Source: Pedobacter ginsengisoli
GTDB taxonomy: Bacteria; Bacteroidota; Bacteroidia; Sphingobacteriales; Sphingobacteriaceae
Assembly: GCF_030244015.1 (NCBI RefSeq)
Contig: NZ_JASSYX010000002.1
Coordinates: forward strand, 992,001-1,056,000
Direction: 5' to 3'
DNA: 64,000 nucleotides
Below, piece after piece: positions 9,101-17,060 of this stretch; positions within the stretch are counted from its first letter, which is position 1, and each line of letters begins with the position of its first letter. Under the pieces are notes generated by a model, which searched no databases, was not told where the DNA came from, and saw only the letters and a list, made by a program, of their open reading frames with translations. The translations under genes and the position numbers were made by a program.

Positions 9101-9579
9101 TAAACCCTGACTACACTTACGGTTTGAGCTTGTATGGATCCTTTAAAGGATTCGATCTTAGTGTCCTGTTTCAGGGAGAACATGGCAGGAAGACTTTGGT
9201 AAACAATTGGGTATTGCCATTCTCTGGAAGGACCGTACCACTCTCTTACTGGCAGGATGGTGCCTGGACCCCAGGTAGCGGCATCAATGATAAGCCGAGA
9301 ATTGTGCATGGTAACGGACCTTTAGGTCAGTCAAATCGCGAAGTGAGCACTTTTTGGCTTAAAGACGTTTCCTATACACGCTTGAAGTTCCTTACACTCG
9401 GATATACTCTGCCAAATTCTGTAGTTTCAAAATTAGACATTGGGCATATCCGGGTTTTTGCAAACGCGGAGAACCTGCTGACACTTACCGATTTCGAATT
9501 TGGTGATCCGGAAGGCGGATCTGGCTGGTCTTATCCAACACTCAAGTCATTCAGCGTCGGCCTGAATGTACAGTTTTAG
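6196..9579 (+). CDS. SusC/RagA-type TonB-dependent receptor with STN domain
   Basis: This is the outer membrane importer for the glycan handled by this locus, 1127 residues. After the long Pedobacter-type start (MYHYYTKKPG) and signal segment (about 20-42) come a STN domain (about 46-115, VPLKTLLKEIRKQSGYNFLF), a carboxypeptidase-D-like domain (136-210), a TonB-box region (EEIVVVGYG), the plug (about 225-345, ending LKDASSAAIYGARAANGVIL) and a 22-strand-type barrel. A calcium-loop-like DINQDGKITPDD occurs late in the barrel. The STN domain marks it as the signal transducer for the adjacent FecR and sigma factor. ATG 6196 is chosen because the conserved start follows it. SusD follows after 23 bases. 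Confidence 0.96.
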   Translation: MYHYYTKKPGIPKAVFHKIWLIMRLTTVLLIASLIQVSAASFGQKITLNQQNVPLKTLLKEIRKQSGYNFLFDGRAVTPDLKASIRVSNASIDEALRNVLVKLPFEYEIQSTTVLIKRKTVTFPEELSRQPVPPLTITGRITNENGEPLVGATIRVKNGVSGTSSGAGGNFNIQLPEAGGTLVVSFVGHQSEEITISKSGNYIISLRTSVNTAEEIVVVGYGVRSKSSLTGSVVSVDTRTFADLPVVNPYQAMQGRTPGLRITQSSGQPGSEGINLNIRGPNSFATSNSPLVIVDGIVGSLTDLDPSFIQTITVLKDASSAAIYGARAANGVILVTTKKGTGSPGLKVEYTGKYINQSKTNWPDRIWNSVEYMEMLNLAIKNGGGGNGQITYPDSIINKYRIPSELYPDFNHEEFMMKNVNIGAHNLSISGKTDNTTYRAALGAWNQDGIVKGFEYKKYNAMFNMDSKLNEKFKFGITINGILDKRKESAFGSSDMILSILSQMPTYKPYVADGSGKYSFRGWAQGNIEYPGKSPIGVSENGGLWRDGNRLQTTAYTEYEIIKGLTWLTKAGLRYSSADSKAQMPLIPVYNYFTSQFEQNADNRGTIDLTQQNTQSLYKTLYSTLNYRLSVAQDHIFDVLAGVSQEDLTDKSIEGFRRGYASPLLDVLSAGPTLGQTNAAGLNEYRLRSFFGRLNYSYKNKYLLESVIRADGSSRFVDGHNYGTFPSLSAGWRISEETFMRKHLAFLSNLKVSASYGELGNDAIQFENNTIANYPYQSTLNLGANYFFDSFYPGVSRSALANRLIMWEATKAYNLKVDFDFVRSLLYGSFEVYNKKTEGILRISQLPGYAGLGAPFVNEGIVQNKGYEVALGHRGESRGLIYSIDLNLASFKNKLVKFGAPVIGTNLMKEGVEMNRYFMYQADGIYQNQDEVDNGPTPRWPSVPGDVRMKDINQDGKITPDDRVEVSGVNPDYTYGLSLYGSFKGFDLSVLFQGEHGRKTLVNNWVLPFSGRTVPLSYWQDGAWTPGSGINDKPRIVHGNGPLGQSNREVSTFWLKDVSYTRLKFLTLGYTLPNSVVSKLDIGHIRVFANAENLLTLTDFEFGDPEGGSGWSYPTLKSFSVGLNVQF

Positions 9580-9602
9580 TTTTGACTATTAAAATAAATA
9601 AA

Positions 9603-11114
9603 ATGAATCGATTATTAATATACCTACTTATATTTCCCGCAGTGCTTCTATCATGCAAAAAAGATTTTCTTGCTGTCAATCCGCATGATAAGTTATCAGA
9701 GGGAACATTCTGGCAAACCGAACAGGATGCCAGGCTCGCCATTGCAGGAGTTTACAATTCGATGTATAACAGCTATTTTGGTATGGGCGATTATCCAGGA
9801 TGGGATGGTCTTACAGATAATGCGTACTCGTTTAATAACAGGTCCGGTGTTTTGGGCGCTGTCACAGCTCCCATTACTTCTACAACGGGTGGGATTGTCA
9901 CCGATTTTTACGTCAATGCCTATTCTAAAATTGCAACATGTAATTATTTTCTCGAGAACATCGATAGAATAAAGGGAATGGATCAACAGATCATAAATAA
10001 CTGGAAGGCAGAAGTTCTGGTCATAAGAGCATGGTTTTATTTCCATCTGACTGAATTCTATGGGGATGTTCCTGAGGTTTTCAACTCTTACACAGTTGGA
10101 GACGCCCTTCTTTCCCGGGCTCCAAAGGCGACCATTCTTCAGCGAATACACGGGGATCTCGACCTGGCTATCTCCACACTACCAGACAAAATTTATTCAG
10201 ATGGTCACGTTGTAAAATACACAGCAATAGCAATAAAGGCGAAGGTTTGCCTCGCCAATAAACAATATCCTGAGGCGGCAATGTTGGCAAAGCAAATTAT
10301 GGATGCTGGAAAATTTCAGCTCTACCCAAATTATAAAAAAATGTTTTTCACAGAAGGTCAAGGTGCTGACAACCGCGAAATTCTTTTTGCTATCCGATAC
10401 GTATCTCCCGACCTTGAACATGCAGGAAGTTTATGGTGGGGCTGGTGGAGAAGTCTGGGTATAACCAAAGACCTTGCAGACGACTATGAAGCCATCGACG
10501 GCTTGCCCATTTCAACTTCTCCGCTTTACGATAGCGCCAAACCATATGACAACAGAGATCCCAGATTGAATATGACGTGGTATATGAACGGGAAACCCTG
10601 GCCCTACAGTGGCGAAGGCTATCCCATCTTTTCCAGCGATTATGTAGCCGCCCCAGTAAGAGGAAGCCTAGGCAAGTATGTCGAAGACCGGGCCATTACA
10701 GTTGCCCAGGCAGAACATGCGGACAATGACGTTATTTTGATGCGGTACGCAGATGTAATGCTGATGTATGCCGAGGCTAAAAACGAAGCATCCGGCCCAG
10801 ATGAATCGGTGTATACAGCGATAGATGACATTAGAAAACGGGTAGGAATGCCTGAGATCGCCAGAGGAAAAACACAGCAGGCGTTAAGAGAGGCGATACG
10901 GCATGAACGAAGGATCGAACTGGCCGCTGAAAGTTCAAGATGGCTTGATCTGAAACGCTGGGGTCAGCTCGAAAAGATTGGAACGATCAGTACCAGTCAG
11001 GTTCCGGTAAAGTACCAGTTTTCTGCACATAATTATTTGTGGCCTCTTCCTCAGTCGCAGGTTGACTACTACACCGGGCACGGTTCAAAACTTGTTCAAA
11101 ATCCTGGATATTGA
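9603..11114 (+). CDS. SusD/RagB-type glycan-binding lipoprotein
   Basis: This protein of 503 residues is the surface lid lipoprotein that works with the SusC upstream. It opens with a lipoprotein signal (LLIYLLIFPAVLLSCKKDFL, cysteine near residue 18), followed by the family start AVNPHDKLSEGTFWQTEQDA, TPR-like helices, and the usual carboxy part (RYADVMLMYAEAKNEA, then RRIELAAESSRWLDLKRWGQ and the closing NPGY). ATG 9603 is preferred over an in-frame TTG at 9582 because it sits directly before the signal peptide. The glycosidase gene follows after 40 bases, so susC, susD and the glycosidase are probably one operon. Confidence 0.95.
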   Translation: MNRLLIYLLIFPAVLLSCKKDFLAVNPHDKLSEGTFWQTEQDARLAIAGVYNSMYNSYFGMGDYPGWDGLTDNAYSFNNRSGVLGAVTAPITSTTGGIVTDFYVNAYSKIATCNYFLENIDRIKGMDQQIINNWKAEVLVIRAWFYFHLTEFYGDVPEVFNSYTVGDALLSRAPKATILQRIHGDLDLAISTLPDKIYSDGHVVKYTAIAIKAKVCLANKQYPEAAMLAKQIMDAGKFQLYPNYKKMFFTEGQGADNREILFAIRYVSPDLEHAGSLWWGWWRSLGITKDLADDYEAIDGLPISTSPLYDSAKPYDNRDPRLNMTWYMNGKPWPYSGEGYPIFSSDYVAAPVRGSLGKYVEDRAITVAQAEHADNDVILMRYADVMLMYAEAKNEASGPDESVYTAIDDIRKRVGMPEIARGKTQQALREAIRHERRIELAAESSRWLDLKRWGQLEKIGTISTSQVPVKYQFSAHNYLWPLPQSQVDYYTGHGSKLVQNPGY

Positions 11115-11154
11115 GCACACAATAAAAAGTATCACAATTAATAGCAGCGGAAAA

Positions 11155-12555
11155 ATGAAATTTGTTTTTTATGTATTCATATTAGCAGGAATACAGACAG
11201 CGATTGCCCAAAATAAAAAAGATGTCCCGTCCTATGCCGGGACATCTTTCTCCTGGCATCACGATTACCATCAGACATTGGTCATGAAAATCATGAATTG
11301 TGTAGTGGATAAGGATGGGAGCGCCAAAGTAATATGTAATTTTGAGAAGACCCTGACCCTCATCAAAGATATGGACAATATGACTTTGGGGGTTCCAAAA
11401 ATTCTCTACTTGGTGGGCTGGCAGTATAATGGCCATGATGATCTGTACCCTGCATTTTTTGAAGTGAACAATGCTTTGAAACGAACACAAGACAAGAATG
11501 GCCTGGAGAGCCTGAACTGGCTGGTAAAGGAGGCAAAAAAGTACCATACAACCATTAGTCTCCATATTAATATGACCGATGCATATGACAACAGCCCGCT
11601 ATGGAATGAGTATATTAAAAACGACTTGATCTCAAAAAATGAGGACGGCAGCTTGAAAATTATTGGCAATTACAATGACAGAAAGGCGTATCAGATCAAT
11701 TATAGGAACGAATGGACAAAGGGCTTCGCACAAAAAAGAGTGGATCAATTGATAAGCCTGATGCCCTGGCTAAAGGACGCGGGTACAATCCACCTCGATG
11801 CATGGATTGCACGGGATAGCAAAGGACACGGTGAGTCAGTCGAGACCGAGAGGGAGTATCAAAAGAAAGTTGGCCGATACTGGCTGGCAAAAGGTATTGA
11901 ACCGACTAACGAAGTAGTTTTTGACTATTTGACTGGACTGGTGCCATATGCTTACCATTTCAACTACCGGACACAGAAGGACTATCTGGATATTTCTCCG
12001 AGCATACTAACTGGTACACATATGAACCCGGATGTTTCTGGAAGTGACTTCGGATTGCAATTTTTATTTGGAACCAGTACTTATGGGGAAACATCTTTCC
12101 CAGGAGAATGGAGTAAAGTCTCGGAAGAACATTGGGAGCCGGTATTTAAGAGGAACTTCTTTCTTAATTTCCCTCAATATCACTATTTGAACCGATTAGA
12201 AAGGCTAAAAGTCGAAGGAGAAGGAAACGCCAGAACGGCATACTTTTCAGGAAATGTGAGGACCTCGTTGACTGACAGTACTGTATATGAAAATTTAAAT
12301 CTGCTGCGAAAAGGCAACACGATCTGTTTCCCAGCGACCTGGGCAGCTGAAATGACCTGGGTTGCCTATAGCACCAAAGATACCACGATCACTTTCCAGC
12401 CGCCCCAGTCATGGTTGACCTCGAAAAAGCTTTCTGTTTTTGAAATATCTAAAAGCGGACTAAAAAAAGTCGACGAAATGAAATGCAAAACAAGTTCATA
12501 TGAGTTAAAGCTGCGTGCAGGCGTTCCACTATGTATCCGGCCAAAACTTAAATGA
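11155..12555 (+). CDS. Exported glycosidase, GH101 (endo-alpha-N-acetylgalactosaminidase)-like
   Basis: This 466-residue protein has a signal peptide (MKFVFYVFILAGIQTAIAQ). The sequence resembles the catalytic barrel of GH101: GWQYNGHDDLYP near residue 86, SLHINMTDAY near 137, and TIHLDAW near 204, whose aspartate fits the GH101 nucleophile position. Characterised GH101 enzymes release the core disaccharide from mucin-type O-glycans and are over 1000 residues with several accessory domains; this one is little more than the barrel, so substrate may differ. It is the only enzyme of the locus and ends just before a terminator. I assign the family from motifs by eye; a related unnamed barrel family is possible. 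Confidence 0.6.
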   Translation: MKFVFYVFILAGIQTAIAQNKKDVPSYAGTSFSWHHDYHQTLVMKIMNCVVDKDGSAKVICNFEKTLTLIKDMDNMTLGVPKILYLVGWQYNGHDDLYPAFFEVNNALKRTQDKNGLESLNWLVKEAKKYHTTISLHINMTDAYDNSPLWNEYIKNDLISKNEDGSLKIIGNYNDRKAYQINYRNEWTKGFAQKRVDQLISLMPWLKDAGTIHLDAWIARDSKGHGESVETEREYQKKVGRYWLAKGIEPTNEVVFDYLTGLVPYAYHFNYRTQKDYLDISPSILTGTHMNPDVSGSDFGLQFLFGTSTYGETSFPGEWSKVSEEHWEPVFKRNFFLNFPQYHYLNRLERLKVEGEGNARTAYFSGNVRTSLTDSTVYENLNLLRKGNTICFPATWAAEMTWVAYSTKDTTITFQPPQSWLTSKKLSVFEISKSGLKKVDEMKCKTSSYELKLRAGVPLCIRPKLK

Positions 12556-12624
12556 ACCGTTTCAAAGACTGTTCGCCCTATTCGCAATACAGTTTATCTG
12601 TTCAATTAGTTTAGTATGATTGGT

Positions 12625-12653
12625 AGGGCCCGGCCGGCCGGGCGGCCCTTTTT
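12625..12653 (+). terminator. GC-rich terminator at the end of the sigma-controlled glycan locus
   Basis: AGGGCC (12625-12630) pairs with GGCCCT (12644-12649) around a CG-rich inner part that can extend the stem, followed by TTTTT. It lies 70 bases after the glycosidase stop and is much richer in G and C than its surroundings. Confidence 0.65.
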
Positions 12654-12766
12654 CCGTGGCTAACAGTATAGCCGCTCAAAGCAACCAAGTGCAGTTCAAC
12701 AGCCACTATTTGAGCCTGCCATACTTATTAAAGAAAGATTGTAATTTTGTTATAAATCAATTTCAA

Positions 12767-13531
12767 ATGAAGTACGACAAATACCTCCCGGTTGAAAGGC
12801 TCAGGCCATATGTAAAGTATTTTGCAGTGTCGGAAAGTGAAGCTGAAAACACATACAAAATCTTTCCTTCTACAGGATTGGTTATTGGCTTCCAATATAG
12901 AGGCCGGCTTTCGACAATAAACGAAATCGCGGAGAGCATACTTGATTCATCCGGTATAACCGGGCTTTCGGACAGTTACAAGATCTTCAAGAATTCAGAA
13001 AAGATTGGAACTGTTCTTATCTACTTTACCGAAACCGGATTTACCCACTTTGCCACTAACCCAACAAATGAACTTTTTAATTTAAGCTTATCATTAGATC
13101 AAATTTTCAAAAAGAACGACATATCAGAAGTAGAAGAAAGGCTCGTGGAGGCCAATTCAGATAAGAACCGAATTGAAATTGTGGAACAGTTTTTAATTTC
13201 ACAACTTAGAGATATACAAATCGATAAACTGATTGTTGAGGCAGTAAAGCTGATCTACCAAAGTAAGGGAAGCCTCCGTATGAAGGAGCTGATAAGCAAG
13301 CTATACATAAGCCAAAGCCCGTTTGAAAAACGTTTTCGAAAAATCGTAGGTACAACACCAAAAAAATTTGCTTCTATTATCCGGTTCAATGCAGTACTTG
13401 ATAGCCTCAATGGCGCCAAGTCACTCAGTGAAATATGCCACGAAAACAACTTTTTCGACCAGGCACATTTCATTAAAGATTTCAGGCAGTATACCGGAAA
13501 TACGCCGGAGAGCTTCAAAAGATACATGTGA
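12767..13531 (+). CDS. AraC family transcriptional regulator
   Basis: This 254-residue protein has an amino-terminal DUF6597-like sensing half (YLPVERLRPYVKYFAVSES) and a carboxy-terminal AraC helix-turn-helix pair (about residues 160-252; LRMKELISKLYISQSPFEKRF, then LSEICHENNFFDQAHFIKDF and the GNTPESFKRY ending). It is a one-gene unit. I start it at ATG 12767; TAATTTTG at 12742-12749 fits a -7 promoter box 17 bases before that ATG, and the upstream in-frame extension runs back into the terminator. It lies after the glycan locus, but the terminator between them argues against co-transcription, and its target is not evident. Confidence 0.85.
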   Translation: MKYDKYLPVERLRPYVKYFAVSESEAENTYKIFPSTGLVIGFQYRGRLSTINEIAESILDSSGITGLSDSYKIFKNSEKIGTVLIYFTETGFTHFATNPTNELFNLSLSLDQIFKKNDISEVEERLVEANSDKNRIEIVEQFLISQLRDIQIDKLIVEAVKLIYQSKGSLRMKELISKLYISQSPFEKRFRKIVGTTPKKFASIIRFNAVLDSLNGAKSLSEICHENNFFDQAHFIKDFRQYTGNTPESFKRYM

Positions 13532-13736
13532 TTTTATATCATAAATTCTGATCGCTCAAAACCTGTAATTTTGTCTTCATTGGTCGAAATAAATAAACGA
13601 TTTTTTACAATCACCAGCTTCTTAGTTGTCACATATTTGTATTGATAATTTTAATGCAAAGAAGCTGAACTGGCAACTCCAGCAATTTAGTTTGAAATTT
13701 TGATCAGGAGTTTAGAACAATTAAATCGGAAAAAGA

Positions 13737-14129
13737 ATGTTTACAGTAGAACAAATCTGTGCAGCCCACAGAAAGGTAAAATCAGGGGCAGACTTTCCTG
13801 CGTACATCCAGGAAATAAAATCATTAGGTGTAACTCATTATGAGGCCTACGTATCGGATGGTCATACGGACTATCATGGGGCCGGTGGTCACTCAGCAAC
13901 AGTGCCGGCAAAATATGAATCAATTGCAGTTGCCGACGCGGCGAACATCATTCATTTTAAGGCAGAACTGGCAGCCCACCAGCAAGGTAAATCTGACTTT
14001 TTAACTTTTATAAAAATGTGTGCTGCGAATGGTGTAAAGAAATGGGAAGTATCCATTGAAAAAATGATCTGTACCTATTTTGACAAAGCAGGTAAACAGA
14101 TATGGACAGAACAAATACCTAACCATTAA
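13737..14129 (+). CDS. DUF1398 family protein
   Basis: This 130-residue soluble protein matches DUF1398 (sometimes labelled phage envelope protein), with the family pattern MFTVEQICAAHRKVKSGADF, GVTHYEAYVSDG, then an internal repeat-like second half (KSDFLTFIKMCAANGVKKWE) and the ending TYFDKAGKQIWTEQIP. The biochemical role of the family is unknown; the phage label is historical and nothing else here looks like phage. The cupin gene follows after 11 bases, so the two are likely co-transcribed up to the terminator at 14667-14716. Confidence 0.8.
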   Translation: MFTVEQICAAHRKVKSGADFPAYIQEIKSLGVTHYEAYVSDGHTDYHGAGGHSATVPAKYESIAVADAANIIHFKAELAAHQQGKSDFLTFIKMCAANGVKKWEVSIEKMICTYFDKAGKQIWTEQIPNH

Positions 14130-14140
14130 ATCACTGAATT

Positions 14141-14659
14141 ATGTACACTTGGATGTTGGGGGAGACTTTACAAACTGCCTGGAATGATGAGGCTATTATT
14201 GTTCCATCCTCAAAAAATGAACACTTTGAAAGCCATGGTAACAAGCTGACGGTAATCGTACCCACGATTCTAACCGGAAATCAATTCGGGCTTTATGAGA
14301 TCGAAATGGCGCCGAAAGCCCGCGGGCCAAAACTGCATTACCATAAGGTCATGGATGAGACCTTTGTCATACACGAAGGAATACTTACTGTTTTGACAAG
14401 CAAAGGAGAAACAAAAGTGGAAGCAGGGTCTGTTGTGCACTTGCCCCGCCTTACTTGCCATGGCTACAACAATGATACAGATGGCATTGTAAAGATGACC
14501 ATGTTATTTACACCGGGCCATAACCGCGAGGATTTCTTCAGAAGAATGTACAAAATGCTTGAGGAAAGCCCAGGGGATTTAGAGGCGTTTCAAAAATTAT
14601 ACCTGGAATATGACAGTTACTCATTGAATGTCAAGGACATGATACCGATGCGCAAATAA
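14141..14659 (+). CDS. Cupin domain protein
   Basis: This 172-residue protein has a single cupin barrel. The metal-binding motif 1 is visible as KLHYHKVMDETFVIHEG (two histidines and a glutamate, residues about 66-82), and motif 2 as VVHLPRLTCHGYNN (about 97-110). The carboxy third is helical. Its reaction cannot be predicted, since cupins include dioxygenases, isomerases and non-enzymatic sensors. It is the second gene of a pair with the DUF1398 gene and is followed closely by a terminator. A second cupin at 37622-38113 is similar only in fold. Confidence 0.8.
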   Translation: MYTWMLGETLQTAWNDEAIIVPSSKNEHFESHGNKLTVIVPTILTGNQFGLYEIEMAPKARGPKLHYHKVMDETFVIHEGILTVLTSKGETKVEAGSVVHLPRLTCHGYNNDTDGIVKMTMLFTPGHNREDFFRRMYKMLEESPGDLEAFQKLYLEYDSYSLNVKDMIPMRK

Positions 14660-14666
14660 TCAATGT

Positions 14667-14716
14667 GAGCCAAATGACCAAAAAAATGGAGCTGAGAAAA
14701 TTGGCTCTATTTTTTT
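14667..14716 (+). terminator. Intrinsic terminator after the DUF1398-cupin pair
   Basis: GAGCCAA (14667-14673) pairs with TTGGCTC (14701-14707) over a 27-base loop and is followed by TATTTTTTT. It begins eight bases after the cupin stop codon. Confidence 0.6.
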
Positions 14717-14951
14717 GAAAGAACTACACATTTTTCATAATGTCATAATCTTTGTTTGTGGAATGAGCGAAGACATTCCGTCTTCTCTACTCATCTATTT
14801 AAAATTATAAATAATTGATTGAAAGGTAAGTATCCATTCCATTTCCGGCCTACTAGCCCTAAATTGATTAACGGGGCACGTAAAAATTAGCGCTCAACTA
14901 GATTGAATGTAACCAATTCCTTCTGGGGTTGGTTATGGGGCTCGAACCTAA

Positions 14952-15764
14952 CTACTTTGTTCTACTACAATTCTTCACTAACTCCGAAACCTTAAGAACT
15001 AGTAAACCGATCTCTCCTTTTTCAATCTCAAAATCCATCCTGTACCTGGCATTACTATAACTCTTGACCAGTTTTTCGAAAACAATCTCATCCGCTTCGC
15101 TACCGGTAATAAACAACATATACGGCACATCACTGAAACACCTGCACAGCATCAACAATCGGTGTAGATTGTGAATATCGCATCTATAATCCATGTGCAA
15201 TCCGATCAGCGCTATACAAGACTGCTCAACCGCTTGATGCAGCATAAAAGCACATACATTGTATTTTTTGCTATTCAGACACTCTATCGCGCCATGTAGA
15301 AAGCCTTCCGCTCTGGAAATACCATTATTAAATCTTTGCTTCAATCTTTCCTGATCGCTAAGTGAGACTGAAGGATAAGGAACCAATGTATAGATGAAAA
15401 ATTGCCTGTTATAAAGCAACTTACCGGTATTAAATACATTTGTGAAGAACTTGTAACCATCATTGATAGATTTGTCAATACCCTCTTTGCCATGGGCAAG
15501 AATAGTTACTTTCCCAAATTCATAATGCGCGTTGACGAAATCCTGTATGGCGTTTTCAATCCGGGAAGGACCCTCTGTAACCATCAACAACCAATAATCA
15601 CAATGTCCGGCATCCGGGAAATCACCAAAGCAGCCAGCCACCTTTCTCGATTGCTCATCCTTGTGAAAACAGTAAATCTGCAATGGATCATATTTATCTA
15701 CTACCTTTTGAAGGAGATAATTGATATCCCTTACATGAATTTGCTTTTCTAATGTTTGCTCCAT
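14952..15764 (-). CDS. HEPN domain protein with degenerate MNT-like N-terminal domain
   Basis: This 270-residue protein is a two-part fusion. Residues about 20-125 have the outline of a minimal nucleotidyltransferase (LQIYCFHKDEQ, later CDYWLLMV, then LLYNR), but the glycine-serine and second aspartate of the active site are missing. Residues about 145-265 are a HEPN domain (CAFMLHQAVEQSCIAL, HNLHRLL, YSNARYRMDF). R-x6-H in RCDIHNLH could be the HEPN ribonuclease motif. MNT and HEPN are often separate toxin-antitoxin partners; a single fused protein with a dead-looking transferase is more like the stand-alone HEPN proteins found in Bacteroidota accessory DNA. Function unknown. Confidence 0.7.
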   Translation of the reverse strand: MEQTLEKQIHVRDINYLLQKVVDKYDPLQIYCFHKDEQSRKVAGCFGDFPDAGHCDYWLLMVTEGPSRIENAIQDFVNAHYEFGKVTILAHGKEGIDKSINDGYKFFTNVFNTGKLLYNRQFFIYTLVPYPSVSLSDQERLKQRFNNGISRAEGFLHGAIECLNSKKYNVCAFMLHQAVEQSCIALIGLHMDYRCDIHNLHRLLMLCRCFSDVPYMLFITGSEADEIVFEKLVKSYSNARYRMDFEIEKGEIGLLVLKVSELVKNCSRTK

Positions 15765-16338
15765 ACCGTCAATTAATTATCAGAACTGATATTACAATTG
15801 AACTTTAAAGGAAGTGCCGGTTTTAGTTATCATGTATATCAGTAGCGCGTTTCGGATCCATCGACGATAACCTAATGAACTACTGGTCTTTATAAAGCAA
15901 TTGATATTATGAAAATTAACACAATCAATCTATATCAACCCATACAAATGCAAAAACGTGGGTACCTACCTAAACGCCTAGTAAGGTACTGGTATACCGT
16001 GACGACGAATAGATAGGCCCACGTTTTAACACGCGAGCACTATTTCACCTATCCCTTTGTCGTCTATCAAAATTACCAGTTTCTACTAGACAAAGCTCTT
16101 GGTGCTAAATGCTTCAAATATTTTGAAGATTTGGCAAAATTATAATATTAACTCTCTATATCTATGTTTTAAATGTGAATATTCTTTTAATTACGGCCAA
16201 CTTATACCAACTGAAGTTATGAGCGGTAGTAAAATGCAATAAAAATCGCCCAACCATCCTTAAAGCATTATGACAGTGACAATTAAAATATACATTAAAA
16301 ATTATTTTTTAGGCCCATATCCCGATTTTTAATAATGG
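15765..16338. other. Gene-free region with a long stem structure
   Basis: No reading frame of note is present on either strand. The only clear structure is the inverted repeat at 15953-16027. The rest is AT-rich. Both flanking genes are on the minus strand, so this stretch holds the promoter of the HEPN gene's neighbourhood and the 3' side of nothing obvious. Confidence 0.4.
15953..16027. repeat. Perfect 10-bp inverted repeat with internally paired 55-base spacer
   Basis: AAAACGTGGG (15953-15962) and CCCACGTTTT (16018-16027) are perfect complements. The stem can continue after a two-base bulge with CCTA/TAGG, and TACCT/AGGTA forms a hairpin inside. Transcribed on the plus strand, the right arm ends in TTTT, so it could act as a weak terminator, but no plus-strand gene precedes it. 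Confidence 0.5.
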
Positions 16339-17007
16339 TTACCCTTTGTTGGTATTAAATAGACTATCCATTTTCTCTTTGTTGATTTCAAGTAACCAAT
16401 CATTAAATTTATTATAAATCGGGCGCAATTGTTCAGGATCGTGAGCAACTATGTCCAATCCCCTATCATCATACATGTGAAAGATTACTTTCTTGTCAAT
16501 ATTTAGGAAGTATATTTCTTTCGAAGTTAAAACGCCATTTTTGTCAAGTCTTGGCTGCCGCTCTGAAAAATCTGTGTTTCCTATTGCTTTTAGGATGTTC
16601 TTGTATTTTAACTTTTCAGTGATGGACTCGACTATAGCAATATTTCTGATGTCGTAACTATCGTTTCGATCGTAGAGCCCATGCATTTTCTGATAGCCGA
16701 TATGCCTGCAGTCTAAGTCGCCAATTTGTTTAAAGCAATAATTACCCAGTCTTATTTTACGCCGCTTATATCTATAATCTATTATAACAATAAAGAGGTC
16801 GTCCTCCAGGTTGAATGCTGCTTCAAACAGCGCAACAGAACGTTTATGTACCTCATCAAAATATTCATCAGTACCTACTTCATCTTTCTGAAGATCAAAA
16901 CGCAAGCCGTTATTCCAGTTAAAAAATAAAGAGGATTTTATTGTAAGTCCTTTAAAATAATCGTTGAGGAATTGCTTGTACTTTTTAGTTGTCGTTATTT
17001 TTTTCAT
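16339..17007 (-). CDS. DUF3885-like protein
   Basis: This 222-residue soluble protein resembles DUF3885 proteins: an amino half with NNGLRFDLQK and the AVALFEAAF-like stretch, and a carboxy block VIFHMYDDRGLDIVA followed by LRPIYNKFNDWLLEINKEKM. The family has no established reaction. Such proteins sometimes occur near toxin-immunity genes, but nothing of that kind is adjacent here. Codon use and composition are more AT-rich than in the neighbours on the right. The next gene upstream is the exported protein at 17061-17696, 53 bases away on the same strand. Confidence 0.55.
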   Translation of the reverse strand: MKKITTTKKYKQFLNDYFKGLTIKSSLFFNWNNGLRFDLQKDEVGTDEYFDEVHKRSVALFEAAFNLEDDLFIVIIDYRYKRRKIRLGNYCFKQIGDLDCRHIGYQKMHGLYDRNDSYDIRNIAIVESITEKLKYKNILKAIGNTDFSERQPRLDKNGVLTSKEIYFLNIDKKVIFHMYDDRGLDIVAHDPEQLRPIYNKFNDWLLEINKEKMDSLFNTNKG

Positions 17008-17060
17008 TTAAATCATAGCGAATTTATCAAATGGTTGAAAGATTTTGAGCGTATACCGCA

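Noticed and set aside
14930..14951. T-loop-like GGTTCGAGCCCC on the minus strand, possible tRNA end or attachment site
   Set aside because: The stem does not close, and no acceptor, D or anticodon arms are present.
15953..16027. Possible integron attC site
   Set aside because: Arm sequences lack the core GTTRRRY/RYYYAAC arrangement and no integrase is nearby.
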